Below, piece by piece: positions 1 through 9,073 of a DNA stretch of 47,854 nt; position 1 is the stretch's first letter; every line of letters begins with the position of its first letter. Origin of the DNA: Clostridia bacterium UC5.1-1D2. Lineage in GTDB: Bacteria; Bacillota; Clostridia; Lachnospirales; Lachnospiraceae. The translations under genes were made by a program, and so were the position numbers. Under the pieces are notes generated by a model that saw only the letters and a list, made by a program, of their open reading frames with translations, did not search any database and was not told the DNA's origin. The stretch lies in assembly GCA_001304855.1 (NCBI GenBank), contig BBZN01000033.1:1-47854 (forward strand), written 5' to 3'.

Positions 1-71
1 CTTATTTATGTTAGTAAAGATTCCTGCACATTTGCGTGCAATACATTTGACTGTTTTTAGACGCCGGGCTT

Positions 72-80
72 TGCTATGAT
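72..80 (+). promoter_or_regulatory. Possible extended -10 promoter for the gatD operon
   Basis: TGCTATGAT reads as an extended -10 (TG-N-TATGAT) 39 bases before the gatD start. The only good -35 look-alike, TTGACT at 47-52, is 22 bases away, which is too far for a normal spacer. The call rests on the extended -10 alone. Confidence 0.3.
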
Positions 81-118
81 GAAACCATAAAGAAGGCGGA
101 AAGGAAAGGTGATTGGTT

Positions 119-1183
119 ATGAAAGCAGGAGTGGTACACGCAAAAAATGATATCCGTTTCGAGGAAATTGGTACTCCGAAACCGGGAAAAGGGCAGGTAA
201 AGATTAAGGTGAAATACACCGGTATCTGCGGCTCGGATGTGCCGAGGGTAAACGGGGATGCCTGCCACTTTTTTCCTAATGTGCTGGGACACGAATTCTC
301 AGGCACAGTGGCAGAGACAGGTGAAGAGGTGACGTCCTTAAAACCGGGTGACCGGGTAGCGGGAGTGCCCTTAGTCCCCTGCATGGAATGTGAGGATTGT
401 CTGAGGGGAGACTATTCCCTCTGCAAGCATTACAGCTTCATCGGCTCCAGAGAGTTCGGCAGTTTTGCGGAGTATGTGGTGGTTCCGGAAAAGAACGCGG
501 TGCCTTTTGGAGAGGAAGTCAGTTTTGAACAGGGAGCGTTTTTTGAACCGGCCACCGTGGCGCTTCATGGCCTGAACCGTCTGAACTATCAGGGCGGCAA
601 AACGGTAGCAATCTTAGGCGGAGGCACCATCGGTCTGTTCACAATGCAGTGGGCAAAAATCTTTGGGGCATTAAAAGTCGTAGTCTTTGATATCACGCCG
701 GAACGTCTGGATCTGGCAATGCGGCTGGGAGCCGATGCCGTGGTGAATACAGGAGAGGCCGATTATCTTGAAAGGGCAAAGGAACTGACGGCAGGAAAGG
801 GCTACGACTATGTATACGAGACAGCCGGAAATACGGTAACGATTAAAATGGCATTCCAGCTTGCCGCGAATAAAGCCGGGGTCTGCATGATTGGAACCCC
901 AACAAGAGAGCTTAGCTTCAGCGTAGACGAGTGGGAGAACATGAACCGCAAGGAGTTCACGCTGACCGGCTCCTGGATGTCCTACAGCGCTCCCTTTCCA
1001 GGGAAGGAATGGGAGCTCACAGCCCACTATTTTCAGACTGGACAGCTTAAATTCCATGAATCGCTGATATTTAAGAAAGTACCGCTGGCAAAAATCGGGG
1101 AGGCGTTTGAACTGTATAAGACGCCGGGAGCTGTCAAGGGAAAGATACTGGTTGACAGTGAAGGTGAGGAGGGGCAGGCATGA
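119..1183 (+). CDS. gatD: Galactitol-1-phosphate 5-dehydrogenase (GatD-type zinc alcohol dehydrogenase)
   Basis: A medium-chain zinc dehydrogenase of 354 residues that would oxidise galactitol-1-phosphate to tagatose-6-phosphate with NAD in the cytosol. Visible are the catalytic-zinc motif CGSD followed by GHEFSG, the structural-zinc cysteine cluster (CMECEDCLRGDYSLC), and the Rossmann motif GGGTIG. The stretch GSWMSYSAPFPGKEWE closely resembles the equivalent part of E. coli GatD, which is why I prefer this to sorbitol or threonine dehydrogenase. The ATG at 119 is chosen because AGGAAAGG lies about nine bases upstream; the in-frame TTG at 113 is too close to it. The stop overlaps the next start as ATGA, so the kinase is probably translationally coupled. 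It heads a four-gene sugar operon. The exact polyol substrate is inferred from similarity and from the kinase and aldolase that follow. Confidence 0.85.
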   Translation: MKAGVVHAKNDIRFEEIGTPKPGKGQVKIKVKYTGICGSDVPRVNGDACHFFPNVLGHEFSGTVAETGEEVTSLKPGDRVAGVPLVPCMECEDCLRGDYSLCKHYSFIGSREFGSFAEYVVVPEKNAVPFGEEVSFEQGAFFEPATVALHGLNRLNYQGGKTVAILGGGTIGLFTMQWAKIFGALKVVVFDITPERLDLAMRLGADAVVNTGEADYLERAKELTAGKGYDYVYETAGNTVTIKMAFQLAANKAGVCMIGTPTRELSFSVDEWENMNRKEFTLTGSWMSYSAPFPGKEWELTAHYFQTGQLKFHESLIFKKVPLAKIGEAFELYKTPGAVKGKILVDSEGEEGQA

Positions 1184-2115
1184 TTATCACACTCACACTG
1201 AACGCTGCGGTTGACAAGGCATATCAGATTGCCGGAAGGGTTCAGCCCGGAACGGTGATGCGGGTTACTGCCTGCAGGAACACGGCGGGAGGAAAAGGAT
1301 TGAATGTGGCGCGGGTCGTAAAGCTCTGCGGCGAGGAGGTCATGCCGTCCGGGCTGGCGGGAGGGCATACCGGAGAGCTTTTGGAGCAGCTTACTTACCG
1401 GGACGGCCTGACGGGAAGGTTCGTCCATATCAGCGCCGAGACAAGGTGCTGCATCAATATTCTGGACGCAGACCACCGGTCTACTGAATTTCTGGAGCCT
1501 GGCGAAGAGGTAAGTGAACCGGAGATGGAACGTTTCCTGAAAGAGTTTGAAAAAATCTGTATGGATGCCAATGTGGTTACCATGTCGGGAAGTGTTCCGA
1601 AGGGAGTAAAAAAGGATATTTATAAAGAACTGACGGGAAAGCTGAAGAGCTGGGGGAAAAAGGTGATTCTTGACACCAGCGGAGAATTTTTAAAGGAAGG
1701 CATTGAAGCTGCGCCGGATATGATAAAGCCAAATCAGGAAGAGTTGGGGATGCTGATTGGGAGGCCGGTAAACACCCTGGAAGATGCCGGAAAGGCGGCA
1801 ATGGAACTGCATCAGGCCGGGATTGGGCAGGTAGTAGTTTCACTGGGGAAGGATGGGGCTCTTATGGTATGCAGACAAGGCGTTTACCGGGGCTATCCTC
1901 CGAAGATACCGGCGGTTAATACAGTTGGCTGCGGTGATTCCATGGTGGCCGCGTTTGCGGTGGCGATGGAGAGGGACTATGGGCCGGAGGAGAGTCTGAA
2001 ATATGCGGTGGCTGTATCAGCGGCCAATGCCCTCAACCATAAGACCGGATATTTTGAGCAGGAAGAATTTGAGAAGATTTATCCCTGTGTGAGAATAGAG
2101 AAACTGGCGGAATAG
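1180..2115 (+). CDS. PfkB-family sugar-phosphate kinase (tagatose-6-phosphate kinase / 1-phosphofructokinase)
   Basis: A 311-residue kinase of the LacC/FruK branch of the PfkB family. It begins with the typical MIITLTLNAAVDK and carries the substrate-binding TAGGKGLNVARV segment and the C-terminal anion-hole/catalytic motif TVGCGDSM, whose Asp is the general base. Members phosphorylate fructose-1-phosphate or tagatose-6-phosphate to the bisphosphate. Its place between a GatD-type dehydrogenase and a class II aldolase favours tagatose-6-phosphate, giving tagatose-1,6-bisphosphate for cleavage. The sequence alone does not separate the two substrates. It overlaps gatD by four bases (ATGA) and precedes the aldolase by 15 bases, so it lies in the same operon. 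The reading frame is intact. Confidence 0.8.
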   Translation: MIITLTLNAAVDKAYQIAGRVQPGTVMRVTACRNTAGGKGLNVARVVKLCGEEVMPSGLAGGHTGELLEQLTYRDGLTGRFVHISAETRCCINILDADHRSTEFLEPGEEVSEPEMERFLKEFEKICMDANVVTMSGSVPKGVKKDIYKELTGKLKSWGKKVILDTSGEFLKEGIEAAPDMIKPNQEELGMLIGRPVNTLEDAGKAAMELHQAGIGQVVVSLGKDGALMVCRQGVYRGYPPKIPAVNTVGCGDSMVAAFAVAMERDYGPEESLKYAVAVSAANALNHKTGYFEQEEFEKIYPCVRIEKLAE

Positions 2116-2130
2116 GAAGGAGAACGTAAG

Positions 2131-2983
2131 ATGTCATTAACAACAACAAAAAAGATGCTTGAGGACGCTCAGAAGGGACGCTATGCAGTAGGCGCGTTCA
2201 ACGTGGAGAATATGGAAATGGTAATGGCGGTCATTGAGGCCGCAGAGGAATTGAATGCGCCTGTGATTATGCAGACAACGCCTTCCACGGTTAAGTATGC
2301 CGGGATGGATTTTTACCTTGCCAATGTGAAAGCGGCGGCTGATCACGCAAAAGTGCCGGTAGCCCTTCATCTGGATCACGGCTCCAGCTTTGACCTTGCC
2401 ATGCAGGCCCTTCGTACCGGCTATACCTCCATCATGATTGACGGTTCCCATGAGAGCTTTGAGGATAACATAACAGTCACCAGGCGGTAGTCCAGGCCTG
2501 CGCGCCGTCCGGTATTCCGGTGGAGGCGGAGCTTGGAAAGGTAGGCGGAAAAGAAGACGATCTGGACGGCGGCCAGGGGGATGGATATACCAATCCGGAA
2601 CAGGCCAGGGAATTCGTGGAGCGTACAGGAGCAACCTCCCTGGCGATTGCCATTGGAACGGCCCACGGTTTATATAAGGGAGAGCCGAAACTGGATCAGG
2701 AGCGTTTGTCGGAAATCCGTCAGGTAGTTTCTGTCCCGCTGGTTCTTCATGGAGCTTCCGGCGTACCGGATGAAGCGGTGCGCGAAGCCATAGGCAGGGG
2801 AATCTGCAAAGTGAATTATGCCACAGAGCTTCGGATTGCGTACAGTGACGGCGTTAAGGAAGTCCTGAACAAGAACCCGGAAACCATTGATCCGAAAAGT
2901 ACGGAGCAGCGGGTAAGGAGCGGGTGAAAGCCTTTGTGGTGGAAAAAATGAAAAACTGCGGCTGCGACGGAAAGGCAGTATAA
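2131..2983 (+). CDS. Class II fructose/tagatose-bisphosphate aldolase (two frameshifts)
   Basis: A zinc-dependent class II aldolase of the GatY/KbaY/Fba group, splitting tagatose- or fructose-1,6-bisphosphate into glyceraldehyde-3-phosphate and dihydroxyacetone phosphate. Visible are [10 protein letters not shown] near the start, the zinc-ligand region [14 protein letters not shown], the phosphate loop region [10 protein letters not shown], and NYATELR. The gene is broken twice. Near 2485 a G is missing ([12 protein letters not shown] is restored by adding it), and near 2895-2898 a five-A run has become four ([16 protein letters not shown] is restored). With both repaired the product is 284 residues, normal for the family, ending at the TAA at 2981. 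Both losses are in homopolymers, so I read them as sequencing errors rather than decay. RBS GGAAGGAG lies before the ATG at 2131. Confidence 0.85.
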
Positions 2984-2997
2984 ACGGGAGATTATTT

Positions 2998-3878
2998 ATG
3001 AAATGGACGCTGCGTAATTATTTTGTCAATATGGAAGTCTCCTCTTTGGGAGGCGCATTGTCTTCCATCATAGACAGGGACGGAATCGAATATCTCTGGC
3101 AGGGGGACGCAAGGTATTGGAGCGGTCAGGCCCCGGTGCTGTTTCCCATATGCGGGAGTTTAAGAGATGATCAGGCACAGTTTCAGAACGGCGGTAAGAC
3201 AGCTATGCCGCGGCATGGTATTGTGAGGAAAAAGAATTTACCTGCGATTTCTGTGGGGAGGACCGGATTCAGTTTTCAATCAAGAGTGATGAGGCGATGC
3301 TGCAGCAGTTTCCATACAAATTCACCCTTACAATTTCCTACCGCCTGAGTGGCAAAACCATTGAAGTACGGTATACGGTAGTGAACGAGGATGAGAAAGA
3401 TATGCCATTTTTCATTGGGGGACATCCGGGGTTTTGCTGTCCGCTGCTGCCTGACGAATCCTTCGGGGAGTATCAGATTGAATTTGAAAAGGAAGAAAAC
3501 CTGTCGGTTCCGGAAGCGGTTACAAAGACAGGACTGATTAACATCGGAAACAGAAAACCATTGCTGAACCGGGAAAAGGTGCTTCCGCTGAAACACAGCC
3601 TGTTTTATGAGGATGCTCTGATTCTTGATGAGCTTACGTCACGGAAGGTTCGGTTATGCCATAAGAGCAGCAAAAGGGGAGTTGAGATAGAATTTTCAGA
3701 TTTTCCATATCTGATTCTATGGTCTACGGAAAATGACGGACCCTTTGTGGCAATCGAGCCGTGGAGCGGATTATCTACCTGTGAAGATGAGGATGATGTG
3801 TTTGAACATAAGAGGAATGTTCAGATTGTCAGGCCGGGGGAGATGAAACAGCTTGCATTTACAATAGGGATATTGTAG
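2998..3878 (+). CDS. Aldose 1-epimerase family protein (LacX/YihR-like; one frameshift)
   Basis: A galactose-mutarotase-like protein, probably interconverting sugar anomers that feed the upstream pathway. The start (IEYLWQGDARYWSGQAPVLFPICGSL), the histidine in PFFIGGHPGF, and VAIEPWSGLSTCED near the C-terminus are typical of the LacX-like branch. One A is missing from the run at 3229-3233: the frame changes after HGIVRKK and continues as EFTCDFCGEDRIQFSIKSDEAML. Repaired length is 293 residues, normal for the family. It lies 15 bases after the aldolase and ends two bases before a strong bidirectional terminator, so it is the last gene of the operon. LacX-type genes often accompany tagatose-6-phosphate pathways, which supports the operon assignment. 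Confidence 0.8.
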
Positions 3879-3880
3879 AA

Positions 3881-3909
3881 GAAAAAGACCTGGGGAGCAG
3901 GTCTTTTTC
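3881..3909. terminator. Bidirectional rho-independent terminator
   Basis: A perfect 12-bp inverted repeat, GAAAAAGACCTG and CAGGTCTTTTTC, around a five-base loop GGGAG. It has a T run at the 3' end on both strands. It sits between the epimerase gene and the converging AraC gene and can terminate both. Confidence 0.92.
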
Positions 3910-3948
3910 CGCATGACAGGTAGACGGTTATGACCATAAGAGAGAAGG

Positions 3949-4917
3949 TTATCCCCCTTGCGCTTCGTCTGCAGTCACCATATACTCTCTCGGCGACATA
4001 TGAAAACACTCCCGAAATGCCTTATAGAAATTGCTGCTGTTGCTGTATCCCAGCATCAGGGCGATCTCCTCGATGGGAAGATTTGTACCCTTTAAAAGAA
4101 TCAGGGCCCGGTCCATGCGCTGCTCCAGCAGAATTTCGGAAAAAGACTTTCCAATCTCCCGTCGCAGCAGGGAGGAGATATAGTTGGGGTGATAGGAAAA
4201 CCGCTTTGCGATGTCCTTCAAGGTGACGGTGTCAAAATGCTCCCCCATGAACTGGACAATCCGCTCTGACAGGCGGTCGGGCTCCTCCGTCTTGTTGGTG
4301 TTGGCATATTGCCGGGCAACCTGCATCAGGAAGGAGAGCGCCAAAGGCTTTAAGATGTCCTGGGTATCCTCTTTCTTATTGGCGTACTCGATGACCATGA
4401 TTTCCAGCAATGCCCGTATATTGCAGTCATCCTCAATCCGGAAGTGGATAAACTCGTCGGAAAACTCATTGGTGGACGGATCAAGCAAAAAATGAAAGAG
4501 CCTGGAGTTGGCGGAAAGCATGGGCAGGAAGGCCCGGAAAAAGGAATCTTTCCGTATAAGGATGCCGATAATCGTTGTTTCCTGGTCATCATGGATGCAG
4601 AGCGCATGGCCGGCAAAGGGCTGGCCCGCATACAATTCCCCTTCCCGGATGGTAATCCGGTGGTCATATTTGTAGCTGAGGGAATCGTACTGTCCCTGGT
4701 AGGTATAATTGAAATAGAAAAAATCATGGCGGTGGAACAGCTCCTGGCGTCCGCCGCTTTGGTGTACAAGCACGAGGATTTCCTCGTCCTCCGGCCCCGG
4801 CCAGCAAAACATTTTTTCCGCCTGGCTCCCTACCGGGAAATCATGGTAGGTCCAATCTAAGGTTAAAAATTGCTCCCACAGCGTTTCGATGGCGGAGCAA
4901 AGCAGCTTATTTCCCAT
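3949..4917 (-). CDS. AraC family transcriptional regulator
   Basis: A 322-residue regulator with an N-terminal cupin-like sensor domain (about residues 50-150, including HRHDFFYFNYTYQG) and a C-terminal AraC double helix-turn-helix (about residues 220-315). Typical AraC landmarks are LKDIAKRFSYHPNYISSLLRREIGKSF and the signature ALMLGYSNSSNFYKAFRECFHMSPREY. The frame is intact. It converges on the gatD operon and diverges from the rhodanese lipoprotein gene at 5108. A 17-bp palindrome at 4979-4995 lies about 60 bases upstream of its start and could be its own operator. Whether it controls the sugar operon is inference from proximity only. Confidence 0.9.
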   Translation of the reverse strand: MGNKLLCSAIETLWEQFLTLDWTYHDFPVGSQAEKMFCWPGPEDEEILVLVHQSGGRQELFHRHDFFYFNYTYQGQYDSLSYKYDHRITIREGELYAGQPFAGHALCIHDDQETTIIGILIRKDSFFRAFLPMLSANSRLFHFLLDPSTNEFSDEFIHFRIEDDCNIRALLEIMVIEYANKKEDTQDILKPLALSFLMQVARQYANTNKTEEPDRLSERIVQFMGEHFDTVTLKDIAKRFSYHPNYISSLLRREIGKSFSEILLEQRMDRALILLKGTNLPIEEIALMLGYSNSSNFYKAFRECFHMSPREYMVTADEAQGG

Positions 4918-4978
4918 AACATTCTTCTTTCTGAAATCAAATTTCTGAACTTAAACTTAAACAAATCACAAAAATTTT

Positions 4979-4995
4979 CTGTTCTCTGAGAACAG
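4979..4995. promoter_or_regulatory. 17-bp perfect palindrome, candidate operator
   Basis: CTGTTCTC-T-GAGAACAG is a perfect inverted repeat in the 190-base divergent gap between the AraC gene and the lipoprotein gene at 5108. No T run follows, so it is unlikely to be a terminator. It could bind a dimeric regulator acting on either gene. Confidence 0.45.
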
Positions 4996-5107
4996 CATAC
5001 CATAAAACATTAGAATTTGCCATATGGAATGTTAAGATTTAGCGCTGAAAGATAGGGAAAACCCGATAAAATAGAAAAAGAGGCAGAAAAAGAAAGGAGG
5101 AAGCAAT

Positions 5108-5710
5108 GTGAAAAAGAGAATGATCCCATTTCTGCTTGCAGGTACGCTTCTGTGCGGCCTGACAGCCTGCGCCAGGACAGAAGCGCACCTGCAAGCAGAA
5201 GCCGTCGTGGGGACCATCGTTTACACGGAACCGGACAATGAACAGAACCGGAATATGCTGACGGATGTGACGGCAGAATATGTGGCAGATACGGCCCGAC
5301 AGCTGTAGCGGGAATGGCCTCCACAGAGTCAACTGGAGAAAACGGAATGAAACAGACGAGAAAATGAACTGGGCGCATTATCACCGGAAGCCGCGCTGGA
5401 ATATATGAAAAATACGCCGAATCTGGTGATTGTGGATGTGGCGGCTGTCAGGTGGTACAATGAGGAGCATTTTGAACACGCAATTACCATTCCAATTGAG
5501 GAGTTAGACAGCGGGGAAGAGGACGCCCGGTATATGGAAATACCTTCGGGACAACCGGTACTGCTCCATTGCCGCAGAGGCATGATTGTGCCAGGAGCTT
5601 ACAGGCGTGTGCTGGAGCTTCGGCCGGATATCTCCGAAATTTCCTACATAGACGGTACGCCGCTTTTTGCCGAATATAATGAATGGCTGGCGGCCCAGCC
5701 AGGAAAGTAG
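5108..5710 (+). CDS. Rhodanese-like lipoprotein (interrupted frame)
   Basis: A GTG start (5108) after AAAGGAGG opens a lipoprotein signal peptide with lipobox LTAC. The downstream part (about 5360-5710) is a rhodanese-like domain: LVIVDVAAVRWYNEEHFEHAITIP, then the active-site loop VLLHCRRGMIVPGAY with its catalytic Cys. Both parts are in one frame, but stop codons at about 5306 and 5361 interrupt the linker. Reading the linker one frame over gives PTAVAGMASTESTGENGMKQTR, a plausible secreted linker, so two compensating indels (near 5298 and in the A run near 5361) would restore a protein of about 200 residues. Such surface rhodaneses bind or transfer sulfane sulfur, or act as phosphatase-like scaffolds; the role here is unknown. 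It borders a zone of genuine gene decay, so real inactivation is possible. Confidence 0.6.
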
Positions 5711-5746
5711 CGACTAGGCCAGCAAAACAGCAGGAAGGCGAAAACA

Positions 5747-5826
5747 ATGGCTTTGGATATGTACGACATGCCCAAACTCGGATTGGGCTGATGCGGGAAG
5801 CATCTGAAAAATCAGGCCAATAACGT
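5747..5826 (+). pseudogene. Aldo/keto reductase N-terminal remnant
   Basis: An ATG at 5747 starts MALDMYDMPKLGLG and then hits TGA at 5789. Reading on with a one-base correction gives LGLGLMR, the usual N-terminal signature of clostridial aldo/keto reductases (KLGLGLMRLP). After about 25 codons there is no recognisable continuation and the next gene's start region begins, so only the first beta-strand of the barrel is left. This is a stub, not a functional gene. The identification rests on a short motif. Confidence 0.4.
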
Positions 5827-5861
5827 GATGAAAAATGGAAAGGAAAAGAAGATTAACAAAT

Positions 5862-7227
5862 ATGGAACCAAAAACATCAGGCAGGAACAAGGCCTTTTAC
5901 CAAAAGCTGTTTTCGCTTGTACTGCCTATCGCATTCCAGCAGTTCATGCTGGCGGCGGTCAGCGCTTCGGATGCGCTTATGCTGGGCTTTGTCAACCAGG
6001 ATTCCCTTTCGGCGGTGTCCTTAGCCGGGCAGGTCACCTTTGTGTTCAACTTATTTATGGGCGGGCTTACCATGGGAACCAGCATCTTGACGGCGCAGTA
6101 TTATGGAAAAGGCGATACGCGTTCCATTGAGAAGATCTTTGCGTATGTAACGAAGGTGTCTGCCGTGATTTCGGCTGTTTTTTTGCAGCGGCTCTGTTTG
6201 CCCCGGAACTTTTAATGAGGATCTTTACGTCTGAAACCCGGTTGATCGCAGGCGGGAGCGTGTATCTTCGCATTGTGGCGGTGTCCTACTTATTTACGGG
6301 CATTTCCCAGATCTATCTGTGTATTTTGAAGAACACCGGGTACGCCATGAAGAGCATGGTGATTGGGTCAAGCTCCGTAGCTATCAATATTTTCCTAAAT
6401 GCTGCACTGATCTTTGGCCTGCTGTTCTTCCCGAAGATGGGCATAGCAGGCGCTGCACTGGCCACCTCTATATCCAAGCTGATTGAAATGCTTTGGGCCT
6501 ATGTGGAATCCCTGCGGGAAAGACATGTGCGTTTACGTGTGAAATACTGCTTTGACACGGATAAACTGCTGGTGGCTGACTACTGGAAATACACGGTTCC
6601 CATGCTGGGGGATTATCTGGTATGGGGCGTAGGCTTTACCATGTATTCTGTGATCATGGGGCATTTAGGCAGCGATGCGGTTGCTGCCAACTCCATTGCC
6701 AATATTGTGAAAAACCTGATTGTCAGCTTCTGCACCGGCTTGCCAACGGCGGCGGAATCATCGTAGGCAATGAGCTTGGCATGGGGCAGTTAGAGCGGGC
6801 GAAGAAATATGGAGGCCTGCTCTGGAAGATGGCGATCATCGGGGGCGCTGCGTCAGGCGTGCTCCTGATGGCATTATCCCCTCTCATTTTAAAGGTAACT
6901 GCGCTAAGCCCTATTGCCACAGGGTACTTAAAATGGATGCTGCTGTTTTGCGCCTGCTATATGGTTGCCAAGGCCATCAATATGACAACCATAGCCGGAA
7001 TCTTTCCCGCCGGGGGAGATTCCAAATTCGGCCTTATCTGTGATGCGGTCACGATGTGGGTTTTTGCAGTACCAATCGGATTCTTTGCTGCGTTTTACTT
7101 AAACCTTCCGGTTGTGGTTGTATTCTTAATCATTAATCTGGATGAGGTAGTAAAGCTGCCTGCCGCCGTGATCCATTACCGGAAATATGGATGGCTTAAG
7201 AACCTTACGAGGGAAACACCGGAGTGA
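5862..7227 (+). CDS. MATE family efflux transporter (two frameshifts)
   Basis: A multidrug and toxin extrusion pump, a 12-TM protein exporting cationic compounds or drugs in exchange for Na+ or H+. It starts KLFSLVLPIAFQQFMLAAVSASDALMLG, a MATE first helix, and repeats the fold in the second half (YTVPMLGDYLVWGVGFTMYSVIMGHLGSDAVAANSI). One T is missing from the run at about 6178-6184 and one G near 6742; restoring them gives a continuous 455-residue protein, exactly the family length. I chose the ATG at 5862 (MEPKTSGRNKAF) over the in-frame ATG at 5835; neither has an ideal RBS. It sits inside the decaying zone but looks whole apart from the two homopolymer indels. Confidence 0.82.
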
Positions 7228-7261
7228 ACTCATCTGGGATATGAAAACGAGGAGGGGAATT

Positions 7262-7537
7262 ATGCATAAAATCATAACCATCGGCCGTGAATTTGGGAGC
7301 GGAGGCCGTGAACTGGGGAGGCGTATTGCGGATACGCTGGGGATTGCCTATTACGATCAGGAAATCATAACGGAACTTGCAAAGAGGACGAATCGGACGG
7401 AAGAATACATATGGCAGGTTGAAGAAAGCAGCCTGGTCCCATTGCTGCCGATTACCACCGGAAGAACCTTCTCCTCCCAGTTCTATCTGGCGATGGAGCT
7501 AACCGCCGGATATGCGCTGATTTTCGTGGCGGAGTAA
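7262..7537 (+). pseudogene. Cytidylate-kinase-like protein, truncated
   Basis: Preceded by GAGGAGG, the ATG at 7262 opens MHKIITIGREFGSGGRELGRRIA, the P-loop (GREFGSGG) of the cytidylate kinase-like family common in clostridia. The typical EESSLVPLLPITTGRTF follows. Homology stops at about residue 83 and the frame ends at residue 91, whereas intact members have roughly 200-220 residues. The LID and remaining nucleotide-binding regions are missing, so it is probably non-functional. The break point opens into about 190 bases of unrecognised DNA, which suggests a deletion or rearrangement rather than a point error. Confidence 0.65.
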
Positions 7538-7733
7538 TCGGAATATTTTTGTTCCGTCAAAGGAGTGCCGGACAGTCCGCCTTCGATCCAAAATCTAGTG
7601 GTAGCGGGCGTCCTCCCTTTGGAGGAACGTAGTATAGACTAACTTCTGGTTTTGACAATGCAACGTTTCCTCAAGGCGGCTCTTATCCGTGTCTGTTTCT
7701 GATGGGGAGTTTGTTTGCCCATTGTGCCGCCCA
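7538..7733. other. Unassigned DNA between two broken genes
   Basis: No coding frame is convincing here. It holds three short hairpins: CGGAA/TTCCG at about 7549-7566, CGGAC-A-GTCCG at about 7571-7581, and TCCTCC/GGAGGA at about 7611-7626. No T run follows that would mark a clear terminator. The segment joins a truncated kinase gene to a decayed dehydrogenase and may be scar sequence from a deletion or a lost element. Confidence 0.35.
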
Positions 7734-7734
7734 G

Positions 7735-8608
7735 GTTTTCCCACCACATGGTCAGGGAGAACCCGCGTTTTATTCGGCTCCGGTCAGTTAGACCATCTGC
7801 ATGAGCAGCAGCTTCCAGGAAAAAAGGCGCTGATCATCATCTCCAACGGACAGTCCGCCAAGAAATACGGCTATCTGGAACGGGTGGAGAAGGAGCTGGC
7901 GAAGGCAGGCGTGGAATACGCATTATTTGACCAGGTGCGCCCAAACCCGACCAGGGAAAACGTCATGGACGGAGCAAAGGCGGTAAAGGCAAATGGTTGT
8001 GATTTTGTGGTGGCTCTGGGCGGCGGTTCCGTAATGGACTGCGCAAAGTGCATTGCCTGATGGCAACGAACCCGGGGGATATCTGGGATTATTCCCTGAG
8101 TAAAAACGGCGGCAAAAAGAACGCTGAATTTGACGCGATCCCCATCGTTGCTATCACCACTTCTGCAGGAACCGGCAGTGAGGTGGATATTGCCGCAGTT
8201 ATCTCTGACGATGAAGGAAAGGAGAAAACCGGCATTTTCTTCCCGTCCATGTTCCCGACCCTCTCCATCGTGGATGCGGGGCTGATGATGAGCGTACCGC
8301 CGAAATTCACCGCTTACCAGGGGATGGATGCATTCTTCCACGCATCGGAAAGCGTCATCAACAAGAATGAGGACCATGGGAGATGTTTGCATTAAAGGCC
8401 ATTGAGCACGTGATGGGAAGTTTCCATGAGGATCTGGTACATGGGGCGGGCCTGATCATGACCGCCCACGCTTACTATGATTTCTTTGCGGAGCGGAAAG
8501 CAGCAGAGGAGCCGATGATAAAGATGGCCAGGGCCATGGGTGTGGAACATCCCGCTTCCTCTGTCCGATGAGGATTACCTGGAAATCCATGAAAAGTCAT
8601 TTCGCTAA
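7735..8608 (+). pseudogene. Iron-containing alcohol dehydrogenase, decayed with two internal deletions
   Basis: Fragments in successive frames read as one group III (iron) alcohol dehydrogenase of the butanol dehydrogenase type: IFGSGQL near the start, VVALGGGSVMDCAKCIA (NAD-binding loop), AITTSAGTGSEVD, YQGMDAFFHASE and VHGAGLIM with iron-binding histidines, and a C-terminal PLPLSDEDYLEIHEKSFR ending at 8608. Frameshifts lie near 7770, 8058 and 8375. In addition, MFALKAIE is joined directly to HVMGSFHEDLVHGAG, and GVEHP directly to PLPLSDEDY; intact relatives have roughly 60 residues at each of these points. Homopolymer errors cannot explain those losses, so this is a real pseudogene or a misassembly. 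Confidence 0.8.
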
Positions 8609-8650
8609 AGGATTTAAGGACAGGATATTGAAAGGTCGGGGTGAATCATC

Positions 8651-9037
8651 ATGAAAGTATTACTAATCAATGGAAGTCCCCATGAGAAAGGCTGCACATA
8701 TACGGCGTTGGAAAGGGTTACGGGAGCGCTGGAGCAACATGGCATGGATGCTGAAAAATATCCAAAACGGCGGCCAGCCTCTGCTGGAAGTGGAACCGTG
8801 GCAGCCAACGCATTTTATCCGGTAAATCGCCGCCTGCAACCATTGTCCTGATTACGGACTTAAACCAGTAGCTGCCTGCCTGTAGGAGGCGCTTTCCCAA
8901 GCTATGTGGGTGGAATGCTTACAGCAGTGATTACCACATCGGGGCTGAACCATGGCAAGGATCACGAGGCCGTGATTCGCGCATTATGCCTGATGCAGAA
9001 AAAGGATATGCCGATTTATACCGGGATTATGGTATAG
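8651..9037 (+). pseudogene. Flavodoxin/NADPH-dependent FMN reductase N-terminus joined to unrelated sequence
   Basis: A good RBS-less ATG at 8651 gives MKVLLINGSPHEKGCTYTALE, the FMN-phosphate-binding start of the NADPH-dependent FMN reductase family. Homology ends after about 36 residues (GMDAE). The Cys-rich CxxCGxC part that should follow is absent. The next 120 bases have no clear frame. From about 8886 to the TAG at 9035 another frame reads VGGAFPSYVGGMLTAVITTS and LNHGKDHEAVIRALCLMQKK, which looks coding but which I do not recognise. I read the stretch as a deletion fusion of two gene remnants. Confidence 0.5.
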
Positions 9038-9073
9038 GGATGAAAAGAAGCGGATAGAGGAGTGACGAAAATT

